Made by a program: the position numbers and the translations under genes. The notes beneath the pieces were generated by a model. That model made no database searches and was not told where the DNA came from. It saw only the letters and a program-made list of their open reading frames with translations. Shown here piece by piece: positions 42,818-52,229 of a stretch of 64,000 nt of DNA (the stretch's first letter is position 1; each line of letters starts with the position of its first letter). Origin of the DNA: Spirochaetales bacterium (GTDB lineage: Bacteria; Spirochaetota; Spirochaetia; UBA9216); assembly GCA_016342585.1 (NCBI GenBank), contig JAEINK010000011.1:1-64000 (forward strand), read 5' to 3'.

Positions 42818-44655
42818 CTTTCTTCTCCTTTTTTCAGATAACGATCAATCCCGATGGCCGCAAGGTGGCCGTTGGCGATTCCGCTTATGACATCAGGTCC
42901 TTTGACGATGTCGCCTCCGGCAAAAAGCCAGGGCATGTTTTTAACCTGATAATCCGGATCCGTGGCGATTTGTCTTCGCGGTGTGTACTCCAGTGTGGAA
43001 TTCAGCTCTTCGGGGATGTATGTCAAATCCGATGCCTGGCCGATGGATTCAATTATCATATCGGCTTCATAGAATTTTTTATCTTCCAGATCGAACTTCG
43101 GGCTGAATCTTCCCTCTTCGTCGAAGATATGGAGGCATTTTGCCACTTCAAGTCCTTTCATGCTCCCATCGCTGTTCAGCTCGATCTTCTGTGGTCCGTA
43201 GGCCGGGGTTATGACAGCCCCCTCTTCCCGGGATTCTATCACCTCTTCTTCATCGGCGAGCATGCCGTCGCTCGGTTCAAGGCAGGTGGCCGTAACATCG
43301 ACTTTACCATATTTCTTTCGCTGAAGCCTTGCCATCGACCGGGTGATATCCATGGCAACATTCCCGCCTCCGATGACCACAACTTTTTCTGGAACGTATA
43401 TCTCTTCACCAAGGCTTATTTTTCTTAAAAGTTCAATTGATTGATATACCCTTTCGTGGTCCGAGTTTTCAATCCTTGTGGAGCGTCCAAGGTGGAGTCC
43501 CGTTCCGGCGAAAACCGCATCATAGTTCTCTTTCAGCTCTTCCAGGGTGATATCCTTGCCGACACGTATCCCTGTTTTTATCTCTACACCGATGGATTTT
43601 ATGTAATCAATATCTTTGTCTATCATTTCATAGGGGAGACGGTATTCGGGGATTCCGTATCGCATCATACCGCCGGCTTCGGGCAGTTCCTCATAGATTG
43701 TAACCTCATAACCCATATTAGCCAGGTAGTGGGCGGCCGAAAGACCTGAAGGGCCGGCACCGACAATCCCAACCTTCTTCCCGTTTTTCTGAATGCTTTC
43801 CGTACCGAGTATCTTCCTGTATTTCTCAGATTCAACATTGTCGGCGATATACCGCTTCAGCCATCTGATGGAAATCGCATCGCCCTTATTCCCAATAGAG
43901 CAGACGGTTTCACATTTATGGGTACAAATTCTGCCACAGACTTCGGGGAGGGGATTGGTTTCATAGAGGATCCGTAAACCCTCTTCCATATCATCTTCCC
44001 TGATAGCCTTGATATAGGAGGGGATTCCCATGTGGGCGGGGCAGGTAGCTGTACAAATTCCGCATTCAACACATCTGTCCGCCTCTTTCAAGGCCTGTTC
44101 GCGGGAGTAACCCTTCATCATTTCAATGAACGAGGTGCTCCTCTCCTCCGGCTTCAGGTGGTCCATCGCCACCCTTTCGGGTGGTGTCAGATCATAGTTT
44201 TCCGGTTTCCGGTAACCCTCTTCAACATTATCCCAGTATTTTTTGTCTGCCCCGATTATAAATCTGTAATCCTCCGGGCTGCCGTTGACTCCGCCTTCGT
44301 TTTCCCCCTCTACAGACCAGCGGAACCTGTTGGTCATACTAAGTGAGTTTGTTGTGCAGATATCAACACACAGGGCACACCAGCAGCAACGGCCATAATC
44401 GATTCTTGGTCTGAGACCCGAGTCGCCATCCTTGGCTTCGATTCCCACTACCGGGACCATGTCTATGGCTGCATTCTGGCATATCTCTTCGCAAGTGCCG
44501 CATCCAATACACTTCTCTATGTCATTCTTATGAAAGCCCCTGTACCTCTCCGACCCCTCTTTTTTTTCGGGGTGTCGCATGGTTACAGGCTCTTTTATAA
44601 TATTTTTCCATACGGTAAAGGGGTATAGTACGTCTTTCCAGCTTGAATTGCTCAT
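42814..44655 (-). CDS. Fusion of NuoI/MbxN-like ferredoxin and GltD-like NAD(P)H oxidoreductase
   Basis: A 613-residue protein. Residues ~1-125 are a NuoI/MbhN-type subunit with two [4Fe-4S] motifs (CIGCGTCEEIC and CCWCALCVDIC, preceded by YRGFHKNDIEK). From ~175 on it is a GltD/NfnB/SudA-like flavoprotein: FeS domain (CVECGICTATCP ... CTHKCETVCSIG), an FAD site GAGPSGLSAAHYL, an NAD(P)H site VVIGGGNVAMDITRS and the closing GGDIVKGPDVISGI motif. It would link the membrane arm to NAD(P)H, with ferredoxin as the other partner. This joining of two subunits in one chain is unusual. Confidence 0.9.
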   Translation of the reverse strand: MSNSSWKDVLYPFTVWKNIIKEPVTMRHPEKKEGSERYRGFHKNDIEKCIGCGTCEEICQNAAIDMVPVVGIEAKDGDSGLRPRIDYGRCCWCALCVDICTTNSLSMTNRFRWSVEGENEGGVNGSPEDYRFIIGADKKYWDNVEEGYRKPENYDLTPPERVAMDHLKPEERSTSFIEMMKGYSREQALKEADRCVECGICTATCPAHMGIPSYIKAIREDDMEEGLRILYETNPLPEVCGRICTHKCETVCSIGNKGDAISIRWLKRYIADNVESEKYRKILGTESIQKNGKKVGIVGAGPSGLSAAHYLANMGYEVTIYEELPEAGGMMRYGIPEYRLPYEMIDKDIDYIKSIGVEIKTGIRVGKDITLEELKENYDAVFAGTGLHLGRSTRIENSDHERVYQSIELLRKISLGEEIYVPEKVVVIGGGNVAMDITRSMARLQRKKYGKVDVTATCLEPSDGMLADEEEVIESREEGAVITPAYGPQKIELNSDGSMKGLEVAKCLHIFDEEGRFSPKFDLEDKKFYEADMIIESIGQASDLTYIPEELNSTLEYTPRRQIATDPDYQVKNMPWLFAGGDIVKGPDVISGIANGHLAAIGIDRYLKKGEER

Positions 44656-44690
44656 TTCTGTCTATCCCTCCTGTTGTTTACTTTCATCTT

Positions 44691-45872
44691 CTATCTCTCC
44701 ACTTCCGGCGGATAGGTGTGGATGGATACCAGGGTTCCCGCCACATCCGCGACATTGCAGTTTACAAGCATCTTTTCCGCCAGGGTTACGGCATGAGTAT
44801 AGCTTGGTCCCCTCACATTTATCCTGCGGGGGTACCCAGACCCATCGGTAACCACATAGTACCCATATTCACCACGGGTGCATTCGGCCTTCACATAGGT
44901 CTCTCCTGCGGGAATTTTCCAATGGAGCATGCTTGGCAGTTTGGCCTTGAACTCTCCTGTTTCCGGCGTCTGATCGATAATCTGACGAATCAGATTGATC
45001 GAAAGAAGGGTGTCCCTCCAGCGGAGTCTGGCCCTGGCAAAGACATCAGAGTCTGTTTCCGTCAGGGTTTCAAACTCAAGAGCCGGGTATTTTGCATAAG
45101 GATTATCCTTTCGAATATCCCTGGGGATACCGGCTGCTCTGGCATTGGGGCCGGTGATTCCATACTCATCCACCCACTCGGGGTTGATATACCCGAGACC
45201 CCGGGTTCTTGTTTTGAAGACCACATTATTGAACATAACCCTTTCCACATCGTAGAGGATGGTTTCGATCTCTTTCAGGGTTTCGATCATCCTCCCCTTG
45301 AATCCGGGAGGAAGATTGTCCCTGACGCCTCCGGGGATTATGTAGATATGATAGATCCTTGCTCCCGAGAGTTCCTCGAACATGCTTAAAACTTTGTCCC
45401 GGCAGTAGAGGGTCCACTGCCCAATTATTCCCATCCCGAGGGAACCGGCCTGGCCGCCTATCCACATAAGGTAGGACTGAAGCCTTGCCATTTCCATAAT
45501 AAGGGTTCTGATCCACTGGGCGTTATCGGGGATCTCAATACCGGCGAGCTCTTCGAGGGCCGCAGCGTAGCAGTATTCATTAAAGTCCGGTTCGGGGACA
45601 CAGATTCGGCACACCAGGGGGAAATTGTTGATAAATCTCCGGCGCTCCATGAGTTTTTCAAATCCGCGATGGAGATACCCCACATGGGTTTTTGATTCCA
45701 TCACCTCATCCCCCAGGAGGGTTAATTCGAGAGACATGTTTCCCGTGATTCCGGGGTGCTGGGGACCCTGCCACACCTTTACATATTTTCCGCTGGAAAG
45801 ATCGATATCGATCGAACCGTCGGGTTGATTTTCAGGGAAGAGTTCCCTGTTCTTTACTCCATAATCAAGCAT
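44691..45872 (-). CDS. NuoD/MbxL-like catalytic large subunit
   Basis: A 393-residue 49-kDa/[NiFe]-hydrogenase-large-subunit homologue: EVMESKTHVGYLHRGFEKLME and FPLVCRICVPEP near the N-terminus. An N-terminal CxxC (CRIC) is present, but the C-terminus (VSIHTYPPEVER) has no DPCxxC. A [NiFe] site is therefore not possible, as in Mbx/Mbs and Nuo proteins. It begins at the stop of the NuoC-like gene and is followed 35 bp later by the NuoI-GltD fusion. Confidence 0.92.
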   Translation of the reverse strand: MLDYGVKNRELFPENQPDGSIDIDLSSGKYVKVWQGPQHPGITGNMSLELTLLGDEVMESKTHVGYLHRGFEKLMERRRFINNFPLVCRICVPEPDFNEYCYAAALEELAGIEIPDNAQWIRTLIMEMARLQSYLMWIGGQAGSLGMGIIGQWTLYCRDKVLSMFEELSGARIYHIYIIPGGVRDNLPPGFKGRMIETLKEIETILYDVERVMFNNVVFKTRTRGLGYINPEWVDEYGITGPNARAAGIPRDIRKDNPYAKYPALEFETLTETDSDVFARARLRWRDTLLSINLIRQIIDQTPETGEFKAKLPSMLHWKIPAGETYVKAECTRGEYGYYVVTDGSGYPRRINVRGPSYTHAVTLAEKMLVNCNVADVAGTLVSIHTYPPEVER

Positions 45873-46414
45873 TATTTTTCTCCTTCACTAGGGTAAAGTT
45901 TTTCTTTCATGTGATCGGAAGGATCGTTGGTACTTCGGCCTTCCCTGGGGAAGTAGGTTTCTTCGGAATATTTCTTTGTGTCGAAGTCCCTTCGGTAGGG
46001 TGGTATATCATCCCAATATTCGAGGATCAGGGGATCGTTGATCTCCGGACTCCCGGGAAAGTCTATCCCGAACATCTCATGGAGCTCTCTCTGATAGGTC
46101 TTTGCCGCCGGCCAGAGATGATGAGCCGATTGCATTTCCGACTCTTCCGGCCAGACGCTTCGATCAATAAAAGTTCTTACCCCTATCGACTTTTTCAAGG
46201 TCGGATTATTCAACAGGTAGGTCAGTTGAAATTGATTATCTTCCAGCCAGTCTACTGCTGTCAGGAGGATGAGATGTTTGAATCCTTCATACTCTTTCAG
46301 GTAGGTAAGAAGGCTTACGGTATCTTTTTTTTCACAGGTGATATAGTACCCGTGGTCTGTAGTCACTTTTGAAAGCGTGAACTGCTTCCTGACATTTTCT
46401 ACAATGGTATCCAT
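45872..46414 (-). CDS. NuoC/MbxK-like subunit
   Basis: A 180-residue peripheral subunit of the 30-kDa complex-I family. The conserved C-terminal block TYQRELHEMFGIDFPG is present, and the tail with EYWDDIPPYRRDF is typical. It contacts NuoB and NuoD homologues. It ends exactly where the NuoD-like gene begins and starts 9 bp after the NuoB-like stop. Confidence 0.9.
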   Translation of the reverse strand: MDTIVENVRKQFTLSKVTTDHGYYITCEKKDTVSLLTYLKEYEGFKHLILLTAVDWLEDNQFQLTYLLNNPTLKKSIGVRTFIDRSVWPEESEMQSAHHLWPAAKTYQRELHEMFGIDFPGSPEINDPLILEYWDDIPPYRRDFDTKKYSEETYFPREGRSTNDPSDHMKEKLYPSEGEK

Positions 46415-46423
46415 ATTTCCCCC

Positions 46424-47089
46424 TTACCAGCTGTAGTCCGGCATATCCCAGGATTTGATGATCTTCTTCTGGTTAGCCTTATACCATTCATAATTTTCTG
46501 CATATTCATTGGCCCCTTCACCGCGGCCTTCCTTGATCCTTTTTTTCAAAAGTTCGATGGCATCAAGGAGTGCTTCGGGCCTGGGCATGCAACCTGTTAT
46601 GTAGACATCGACAGGAATGTAGTGATCGAGACGATTAATCGTGTTGTATGAATCCCAGTACATGCCGCCATTGATTGTACAGCTGCAGAGTCCAATCACC
46701 CATTTCGGTCCCTGAATCTGCTCATAACTCCGGACTATCCGCTTGATCGTTTTTATGGAGGCATAGCCTCCGATGACGAATACTGTCGATTGTCTCGGGG
46801 TTGCCCGCCAGGCCACACCGTACCGGTAGGCATCATACATGGGGCTGGAGAGGGGGCGCATCTCAATCGCCCCGCAGCCGGTACCGAAAGCCAGGATATA
46901 AATGGATTCCGCCCGGCACCAGTTCATAAATTTTTCCAGCGGTGCGATCTTTGAAGGAGGATGTACCTTCGGCTTCGCGTCAGCGAAGTAATCCTTCATG
47001 GGATCTACTTCGAACTCTTCCCCTTCGGGGGAGACCACAATCCTTTTTTCCAGATCGGCAAACCGTTTTTTGTAGTTCATCTTTGCCAT
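46424..47089 (-). CDS. NuoB/MbxJ-like small subunit with proximal [4Fe-4S] cluster
   Basis: A 221-residue PSST-family subunit holding the cluster next to the active site. Candidate ligands are in FGTGCGAIEM (a single Cys rather than the tandem CC of Nuo), GLCSC and ITGCMPRPEAL. It has a ~50-residue N-terminal extension and a Tyr/Lys-rich C-terminal tail. It starts 3 bp after the NuoH-like stop. The absence of the tandem Cys supports membership of the Mbh/Mbx branch rather than NADH:quinone complex I. Confidence 0.91.
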   Translation of the reverse strand: MAKMNYKKRFADLEKRIVVSPEGEEFEVDPMKDYFADAKPKVHPPSKIAPLEKFMNWCRAESIYILAFGTGCGAIEMRPLSSPMYDAYRYGVAWRATPRQSTVFVIGGYASIKTIKRIVRSYEQIQGPKWVIGLCSCTINGGMYWDSYNTINRLDHYIPVDVYITGCMPRPEALLDAIELLKKRIKEGRGEGANEYAENYEWYKANQKKIIKSWDMPDYSW

Positions 47090-47092
47090 AAT

Positions 47093-48034
47093 TTAATACC
47101 TTATACTCGCTATAATGACTGAAATAACACCTATAATCAGAGGCCACTTGATAAAGAAGCGTATGCTCTGATCCACCCTGAATCGCGGAAATGAGACTCC
47201 CACGAAGACCGACCACATATAGACGAAGAAGGTCTTTAAGAAGAATACGACAAAGGTGAGGATGTATGAGTCGTAAAGTGCGACTCCTCCGAAGAAGAGG
47301 TTGACGTAAAGAATTGTCTTGGCCACGGGGAAGATAGTCCTGTTGGTCATCAGCATGGCCAGGAACTGGGATTGATATTCGGTAGGAGGTCCTACGGGGA
47401 TCTCCTGGGGAGCCAGTACAATATCGAAGGGAGAACGCATCATGGAGCCCAGGAAGGCCAGCATGGCCGCCGCGGTGGCGACAGGGTTTGTGAAGAGGGT
47501 CCAGTTCAGGACACCGCCCTGCTGAGCTGCCACGATCTCTGTGATATTGATTGACTGATACTGGGTTGCGATTGAATAGATGGCCAGCATAAGGGATATC
47601 TCGAAGGCCGATGTCTGGGCCAGTCCACGGGTTACAGCTATGGCCGAATAGGGGTGACCTGCTTCTCCACCACCGAGGGCCATTCCCAGGGTTCCCAGAA
47701 AGATGAAGTAAGATACCAGTACAAGGTCCCCTGCAAAGGAGAAGCTCTGAAAGAATGGTGCTCCATAGATTATGGGTATGAAGATCAGTATCCCTGCTCC
47801 TCCTGTAAAACGGAAGACCGGGCCCAGATAAAACATGACACCGTGGGAAATGGATGTCCTCGTTGCCCACTGGCGAATAATATTGAAATAAGGCTGTAAG
47901 AGCCGGATGCCGATTCTCTTTCCCACCCGGGCATAGATTTTTCCGATTATGCCCTGAAGAATAAGACCGTAGTTTATGGTGAAAAAGATGGTCAGCGCCG
48001 CAAAGAGTATTTTAATAGGATCGAAGTCGGCCAT
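47093..48034 (-). CDS. NuoH/MbxM-like membrane subunit
   Basis: A 313-residue polytopic subunit, about eight TM helices, connecting the peripheral arm to the antiporter-like chain. The family features are KRIGIRLLQPYFNIIRQW near the N-terminus, EISLMLAIYSI and SPFDIVLAPQEIPVGPPTEY. It follows the double antiporter gene without a gap. The ORF listed in another frame at 46980-47870 is a shadow of this gene. Confidence 0.93.
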   Translation of the reverse strand: MADFDPIKILFAALTIFFTINYGLILQGIIGKIYARVGKRIGIRLLQPYFNIIRQWATRTSISHGVMFYLGPVFRFTGGAGILIFIPIIYGAPFFQSFSFAGDLVLVSYFIFLGTLGMALGGGEAGHPYSAIAVTRGLAQTSAFEISLMLAIYSIATQYQSINITEIVAAQQGGVLNWTLFTNPVATAAAMLAFLGSMMRSPFDIVLAPQEIPVGPPTEYQSQFLAMLMTNRTIFPVAKTILYVNLFFGGVALYDSYILTFVVFFLKTFFVYMWSVFVGVSFPRFRVDQSIRFFIKWPLIIGVISVIIASIRY

Positions 48035-51000
48035 CTACATGCCTCCCTTGGTTAACATAAAGGTTACCACCACAAAGATAATCATCTGCAGAAGGTAGGT
48101 CTGACCGTTTCCGGTGTAGATCCTTCTTGCGAATCCTGCAATGGCATGGAGAAAGTCGGAGATTGAATTCCAGAATTTTGTGGTGAAAGGATATTCAAGA
48201 AATCCCAGAGCCTTTCTGACCGGTGCAAAGAAGTTATAGGAGAAGTGGGTTGTCTCCGGTCGGGCCGGACGTTCGGCTGCATAGACGATGTTGAACTGTT
48301 TTACCATTTGCGCCCGTCTGCCGCCGATTGTGATGATGATAAAGAATAAAGCGAACAACCCCATGAAGGTCCACATGACGGCTACGCCGTTCCAGTATCC
48401 ATACTGGGTGGAGGCCAGGTTTCCCGTCCAGACCAGGGCCCCTTCAGTGGTGAACTCTTTCAGGATCTCCCCGATGGGTCTTAAGAAAGAGCCGGGGAAG
48501 AATGAGAGAAACATGACCACACCCAGAAGAAGAACCTGGGGAAGTATGATGAAAAAGGGAGCTTCTTTAACCTTTCGGTGCTCATCCTTCAGTTGCCCCA
48601 GGAAGATCGCAAAGATCAATCTGAAGAGGTAGAGGAAGGCGATTATACCGGCAGCACCGGCGACCGCACCCTGAAGCATCCAGCCCTTATCCAGGACAGC
48701 ATTATAGGTGATCCATTTTCCACTGAATCCCGCCAGAGGAGGGATCCCCGAGAGAGCGATAATACACACCAGAACACTGAAGAAGGTTATGGGCATCCTT
48801 TTTATTAATCCGCCCATCTGGTACATATTTTTGGTCTTTGTCCTGTAGACTACCCCGCCTACTGCCAGGAAGAGGGTGACCTTATAGACAAAGTGGACGA
48901 TTGAAAGTGAAAGGGCTGCAAGCCATCCAAGATGACTCATAAGGGATATGGCAAATAATGCGTATCCCATCTGACCTATACTTGAATAGGCGAGGAGGCG
49001 TTTTGCATCCTCCTGCATGGCAGCCATATAGTTTGCCACCAGGGCGGTGATGACGCCAACCCAGCTCAGGACGTAAGGTAGATCAATCACACCTATAGAT
49101 TGTCCACCCATGGCGATGGCTGTCATAAGCAGGCCGAATACACCTGCTTTCAGGAGGATCCCCGAAACCATGGGGGATACATCCGTCTCCGCCTCGGCAT
49201 GCGCTCCGGGGAGCCAGATGTGAAGTCCCGCCGATGCCATCTTGGTCATAAAACCAACAGCCAGCAGGAGGAATATCACCCCTGAATAGGGGGTTATCGC
49301 GGCACTTTTCAGTACCTCGAGGCTGATCGAATGGGCTCCCGTTCCGGCATAACTCAAGCCGAATCCCATTAAAATGAGGTATGCTCCCCCAAGAGAGAAA
49401 AGCATATAACTTAAGGCGTGGGGCTTCGACTTCTTTCCTCGAAGGATCAGAAAGTATGACCCGAGGGTCATGATCTCCCAGGAGAGGAAGAAGCTTAAGA
49501 ACTCTTTAGCTTCGATAATACCGATGAGCCCTGCGAACATCAGTCCTACAGAGGGGTAGAACCCCACCCTTTTTCCCTTCTTTCCGAAACCGGGGAGGAG
49601 GGTTATGAGGGCCCCAATAATGAAGATCATAGCAAAAATGGAGCGGTAACTCTCGGCTGCCTGCATAAATGGATAACCGTAATAGGCTATAGCACCCATT
49701 ATCAGGAGGTTTTTCACAATGGCCGGCAGGAAATCAATAAGCATGAGTACAACAACAGCTCCCAGAAGGATCCAGTTGAATCCCATCTCGAAAGAGGACA
49801 TACCTGCTGAAAAATAGCCGAGGGCTAGGAGAAGTCCCGCATTTACAAAAACAGGTTTTACCGAGCCGAACCGCCAGTCCAGACTGTCGGTCTGGTCATA
49901 TCCATTTTTGAAGGCATTGCCGAACCAGCGCATTAAGTACACGGCTTCAAGCATGGAGCCGCCCAGGATAACAATCATCCATACGATACCATCCCTGGCG
50001 GCCAGTCCCATTATAAGATCCCATTTTGCAAAGAAAGAGGGAAAGGGGGGCAGACCCAGGAGGGCGAAAATGCCTATGGCGAATGGGGCCAGGAGTATTA
50101 TCTTCTTTCGAATTACACCCCATTCATGAACAGACTCCTTCTTTACAATCCCGGCCAGCCAGAAGAGGAGGGCCTTCGCCAGGGCATGGGTGATGAGGAT
50201 ACCGAGGACAATGAATTCTCCCTTGGTAATGTTAAAGATCTGCACCAGAGAAAAGGCCATAACCACAAGCCCTACCTGTGATATGGAGGAATAGGCCAGG
50301 AGGCGGCGGGCATTATCCTGCTTCAAGGCCAGGAGATTCATGCCGACAAAGGTTATTGCCCCGATTACCGCGGCCGCTTCCAGGAAGGCCCCGCCGGTAA
50401 CACCCATGATTTTTGTGTAGGCATAAAACATGGCAGTTGTTGTTCCCGAGGCCACCAGGGCGCTGACCGGGGGTACCGATGCCTCGTAGGCATCAATTCC
50501 CCAACCATTTACCGGGAAGGGTTTTAACTCCATGATCATCCCTATGAATATAAGGAAGAATCCGGTATAACCTGCCGATATCAGTCCGGGATTCATCATT
50601 CCTCTGATAATATCTATATTGAGCGATCCTGTTGTGTAGTATGTGAAGATAATACCCAGGAGCATTAATCCGCTCACCAGGGCTCCGGCGATGATGAATT
50701 TAAATCCTGCACCAAGCTGCTTCAGGTTACTCTTCAAGGCGATTAGCCCTGCCGAGGCAATGCTCACGATTTCGATGAACACAAAAAGATTGAACAAATC
50801 TCGTGTAAGAATGACTCCGTTTAATCCTGTTACAAATACCAGTAAAAGCATAAAGATATAAACAGAAGATTTTCCCTTTTCGGGTTTCAGGAATAAACCG
50901 CTTAAGAGTGCCGAAAAATTCACCAGGAGGAGGAGAATCGCTTCGGTCCTTCCCATATACAGATTGATCGAGAGGGGCGGTTTGAATCCTGCGGTGAAAA

Positions 51001-51181
51001 CGTTCACCTCTGTCCCCGTTCCTGCCAGGAAGCTGTAAGCGGCCTGGAGAGAAATGGCCGTCATCAGTGTGAGAGCCGCCAGGGTCAGGACTTTTTGAAT
51101 GTTAATATTGACTTTTCTGAACAGCCCGAGAAGGAAAGCCGTTCCGAGAGCCGTAATTATCAAGTAAATTGGGTCTACCAT
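48035..51181 (-). CDS. Double antiporter-like subunit: MrpD/NuoM module fused to a second one (MbxH-H'-like)
   Basis: A 1048-residue protein of two complete proton_antipo_M modules (about 1-495 and 500-1000), roughly 28 TM in total, ending in a conserved-looking lateral helix region (KALGFLEYPFTTKFW). Module 1 keeps TM5 Glu (FVFIEIVSI) and TM7 Lys (MELKPFPVNGWG), but TM8 reads SGTTTAMFYAY where a Lys is usual. Module 2 keeps Glu (LSWEIMTL), Lys (MTKMASAGLHIWLPGAH) and TM8 Lys (LLKAGVFG). Two cation-translocating units per complex are implied. It overlaps the MrpC-like gene by 7 bp. Fused antiporter subunits are unusual; in archaeal mbx they are separate genes. Confidence 0.92.
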   Translation of the reverse strand: MVDPIYLIITALGTAFLLGLFRKVNINIQKVLTLAALTLMTAISLQAAYSFLAGTGTEVNVFTAGFKPPLSINLYMGRTEAILLLLVNFSALLSGLFLKPEKGKSSVYIFMLLLVFVTGLNGVILTRDLFNLFVFIEIVSIASAGLIALKSNLKQLGAGFKFIIAGALVSGLMLLGIIFTYYTTGSLNIDIIRGMMNPGLISAGYTGFFLIFIGMIMELKPFPVNGWGIDAYEASVPPVSALVASGTTTAMFYAYTKIMGVTGGAFLEAAAVIGAITFVGMNLLALKQDNARRLLAYSSISQVGLVVMAFSLVQIFNITKGEFIVLGILITHALAKALLFWLAGIVKKESVHEWGVIRKKIILLAPFAIGIFALLGLPPFPSFFAKWDLIMGLAARDGIVWMIVILGGSMLEAVYLMRWFGNAFKNGYDQTDSLDWRFGSVKPVFVNAGLLLALGYFSAGMSSFEMGFNWILLGAVVVLMLIDFLPAIVKNLLIMGAIAYYGYPFMQAAESYRSIFAMIFIIGALITLLPGFGKKGKRVGFYPSVGLMFAGLIGIIEAKEFLSFFLSWEIMTLGSYFLILRGKKSKPHALSYMLFSLGGAYLILMGFGLSYAGTGAHSISLEVLKSAAITPYSGVIFLLLAVGFMTKMASAGLHIWLPGAHAEAETDVSPMVSGILLKAGVFGLLMTAIAMGGQSIGVIDLPYVLSWVGVITALVANYMAAMQEDAKRLLAYSSIGQMGYALFAISLMSHLGWLAALSLSIVHFVYKVTLFLAVGGVVYRTKTKNMYQMGGLIKRMPITFFSVLVCIIALSGIPPLAGFSGKWITYNAVLDKGWMLQGAVAGAAGIIAFLYLFRLIFAIFLGQLKDEHRKVKEAPFFIILPQVLLLGVVMFLSFFPGSFLRPIGEILKEFTTEGALVWTGNLASTQYGYWNGVAVMWTFMGLFALFFIIITIGGRRAQMVKQFNIVYAAERPARPETTHFSYNFFAPVRKALGFLEYPFTTKFWNSISDFLHAIAGFARRIYTGNGQTYLLQMIIFVVVTFMLTKGGM

Positions 51182-51525
51182 TTCAGCTCCTCGAATTTAT
51201 CAATTTCCAATGTTCCTTTTTTGTCATACATGTTAACCGCATAGGTCAGCATGAAAGCCGTTATACCAAGGCCGATTACAATGGCTGTCAGAACCAGGGC
51301 CTGGGGGACGGGATCAACATATGACTTTCCTATATCGGAAAGGCTTTCAACGATCGGTGCCGTACCTGAGGCACGATATCCAACAGCGATCATTATCAAG
51401 TGGATTCCAAGGTCAAAAATCGTGAATCCGACTATCATTCTGATAATATCCTTGTTCGTAAGTACAGCCCATAATCCCAGGAGAACCAGGATGACGCCTG
51501 TTACAATTGCTGCAGTACCTATCAT
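51175..51525 (-). CDS. MrpC/MnhC/NuoK-like subunit (MbxG)
   Basis: A 116-residue protein with three TM helices, NuoK fold. The conserved region is GFTIFDLGIHLIMIAVGYR followed by DPVPQALVLTAIVIGLGITAF. It overlaps its neighbours on both sides by a few bases. It is part of the Mrp-type cation-translocating module. Confidence 0.92.
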   Translation of the reverse strand: MIGTAAIVTGVILVLLGLWAVLTNKDIIRMIVGFTIFDLGIHLIMIAVGYRASGTAPIVESLSDIGKSYVDPVPQALVLTAIVIGLGITAFMLTYAVNMYDKKGTLEIDKFEELKW

Positions 51526-52229
51526 TTTTCTGATACCTCCTCTACCGTGTCCCCTTTCAGGGTCACAACGACTGAACTCAGCTCGGAACCGACTTTTAAT
51601 CCGACTACCGAATAGATGACTGGAATGAGTCCTCCACTTATCAGAGTTCCGTATTCACCAAGGGGGAGAATTCTGCTGTCGAGGAATCCATTGACTGTAA
51701 GAAAGAGGCCTACGGCACCCAGAGCAACATAGGTCATCCCCGAGATCGATTCGATAATCGAGAGTACGGTATGTCCAATCTTTCTGTTAGGATCTGCGAG
51801 AACCGTGAGAACCATTCCCGACGCTATGATGGCGCCGCCCTGGAATCCCCCTCCCGGACTAAGGTGTCCATTTATAAAGACATAGACCCCGAAGATGAGT
51901 ATGAGGGGAAACAGAAAACCTGAACCGGTTTTGAGGAGTTCACTGGCCTCTCTCCGGAGACCATTCTCATTTTTATTAAGATGGATAAGGAGACCCACCA
52001 CGGCCGCTGCGGCAAAAAGGATGGTAACCTCTCCCAGGGTATCGAGTCCCCTGTAGGAGACAACAACCGCCGTAACCACATTGGCCGCCCCGAGTTCCTC
52101 AGGCCCTTTTTCAAGATAGTGGGCCGATGCCTCGGGCATCCCCGCCGGTTCTGTAAATTGCAGTACAAACGGGCTGATTATTATTCCAAGGGCGACTAAC
52201 ATAAGGAGGATGAATGCTTTTCTGATCAT
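51522..52229 (-). CDS. Fused MbhE-MbhF-like subunit (MrpA C-terminal end plus MrpB)
   Basis: A 235-residue membrane protein. The first half matches the end of MrpA (VVTAVVVSYRGLDTLGEVTILFAAAA); the second half is MrpB-like (FPLILIFGVYVFINGHLSPGGGFQGGAI). This is consistent with the single E-F gene of mbx-type operons rather than separate E and F. It overlaps both neighbours by 4 bp. Confidence 0.9.
   Translation of the reverse strand: MIRKAFILLMLVALGIIISPFVLQFTEPAGMPEASAHYLEKGPEELGAANVVTAVVVSYRGLDTLGEVTILFAAAAVVGLLIHLNKNENGLRREASELLKTGSGFLFPLILIFGVYVFINGHLSPGGGFQGGAIIASGMVLTVLADPNRKIGHTVLSIIESISGMTYVALGAVGLFLTVNGFLDSRILPLGEYGTLISGGLIPVIYSVVGLKVGSELSSVVVTLKGDTVEEVSEK

Noticed and set aside
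44643-45389. 248-aa plus-strand ORF
   Set aside because: It is antisense to the NuoD-like gene and has no coding features of its own.
46980-47870. 296-aa minus-strand ORF
   Set aside because: It lies in another frame of the NuoH-like gene, with a Gly/Pro/Arg/His-rich translation and no motif, while the overlapping frame is a clear NuoH homologue.
42814-48034. The operon as a membrane-bound [NiFe] hydrogenase (Mbh/Ech)
   Set aside because: The large subunit has no C-terminal CxxC and no hydrogenase maturation or endopeptidase genes are nearby. The order and the E-F fusion fit Mbx/Mbs better.
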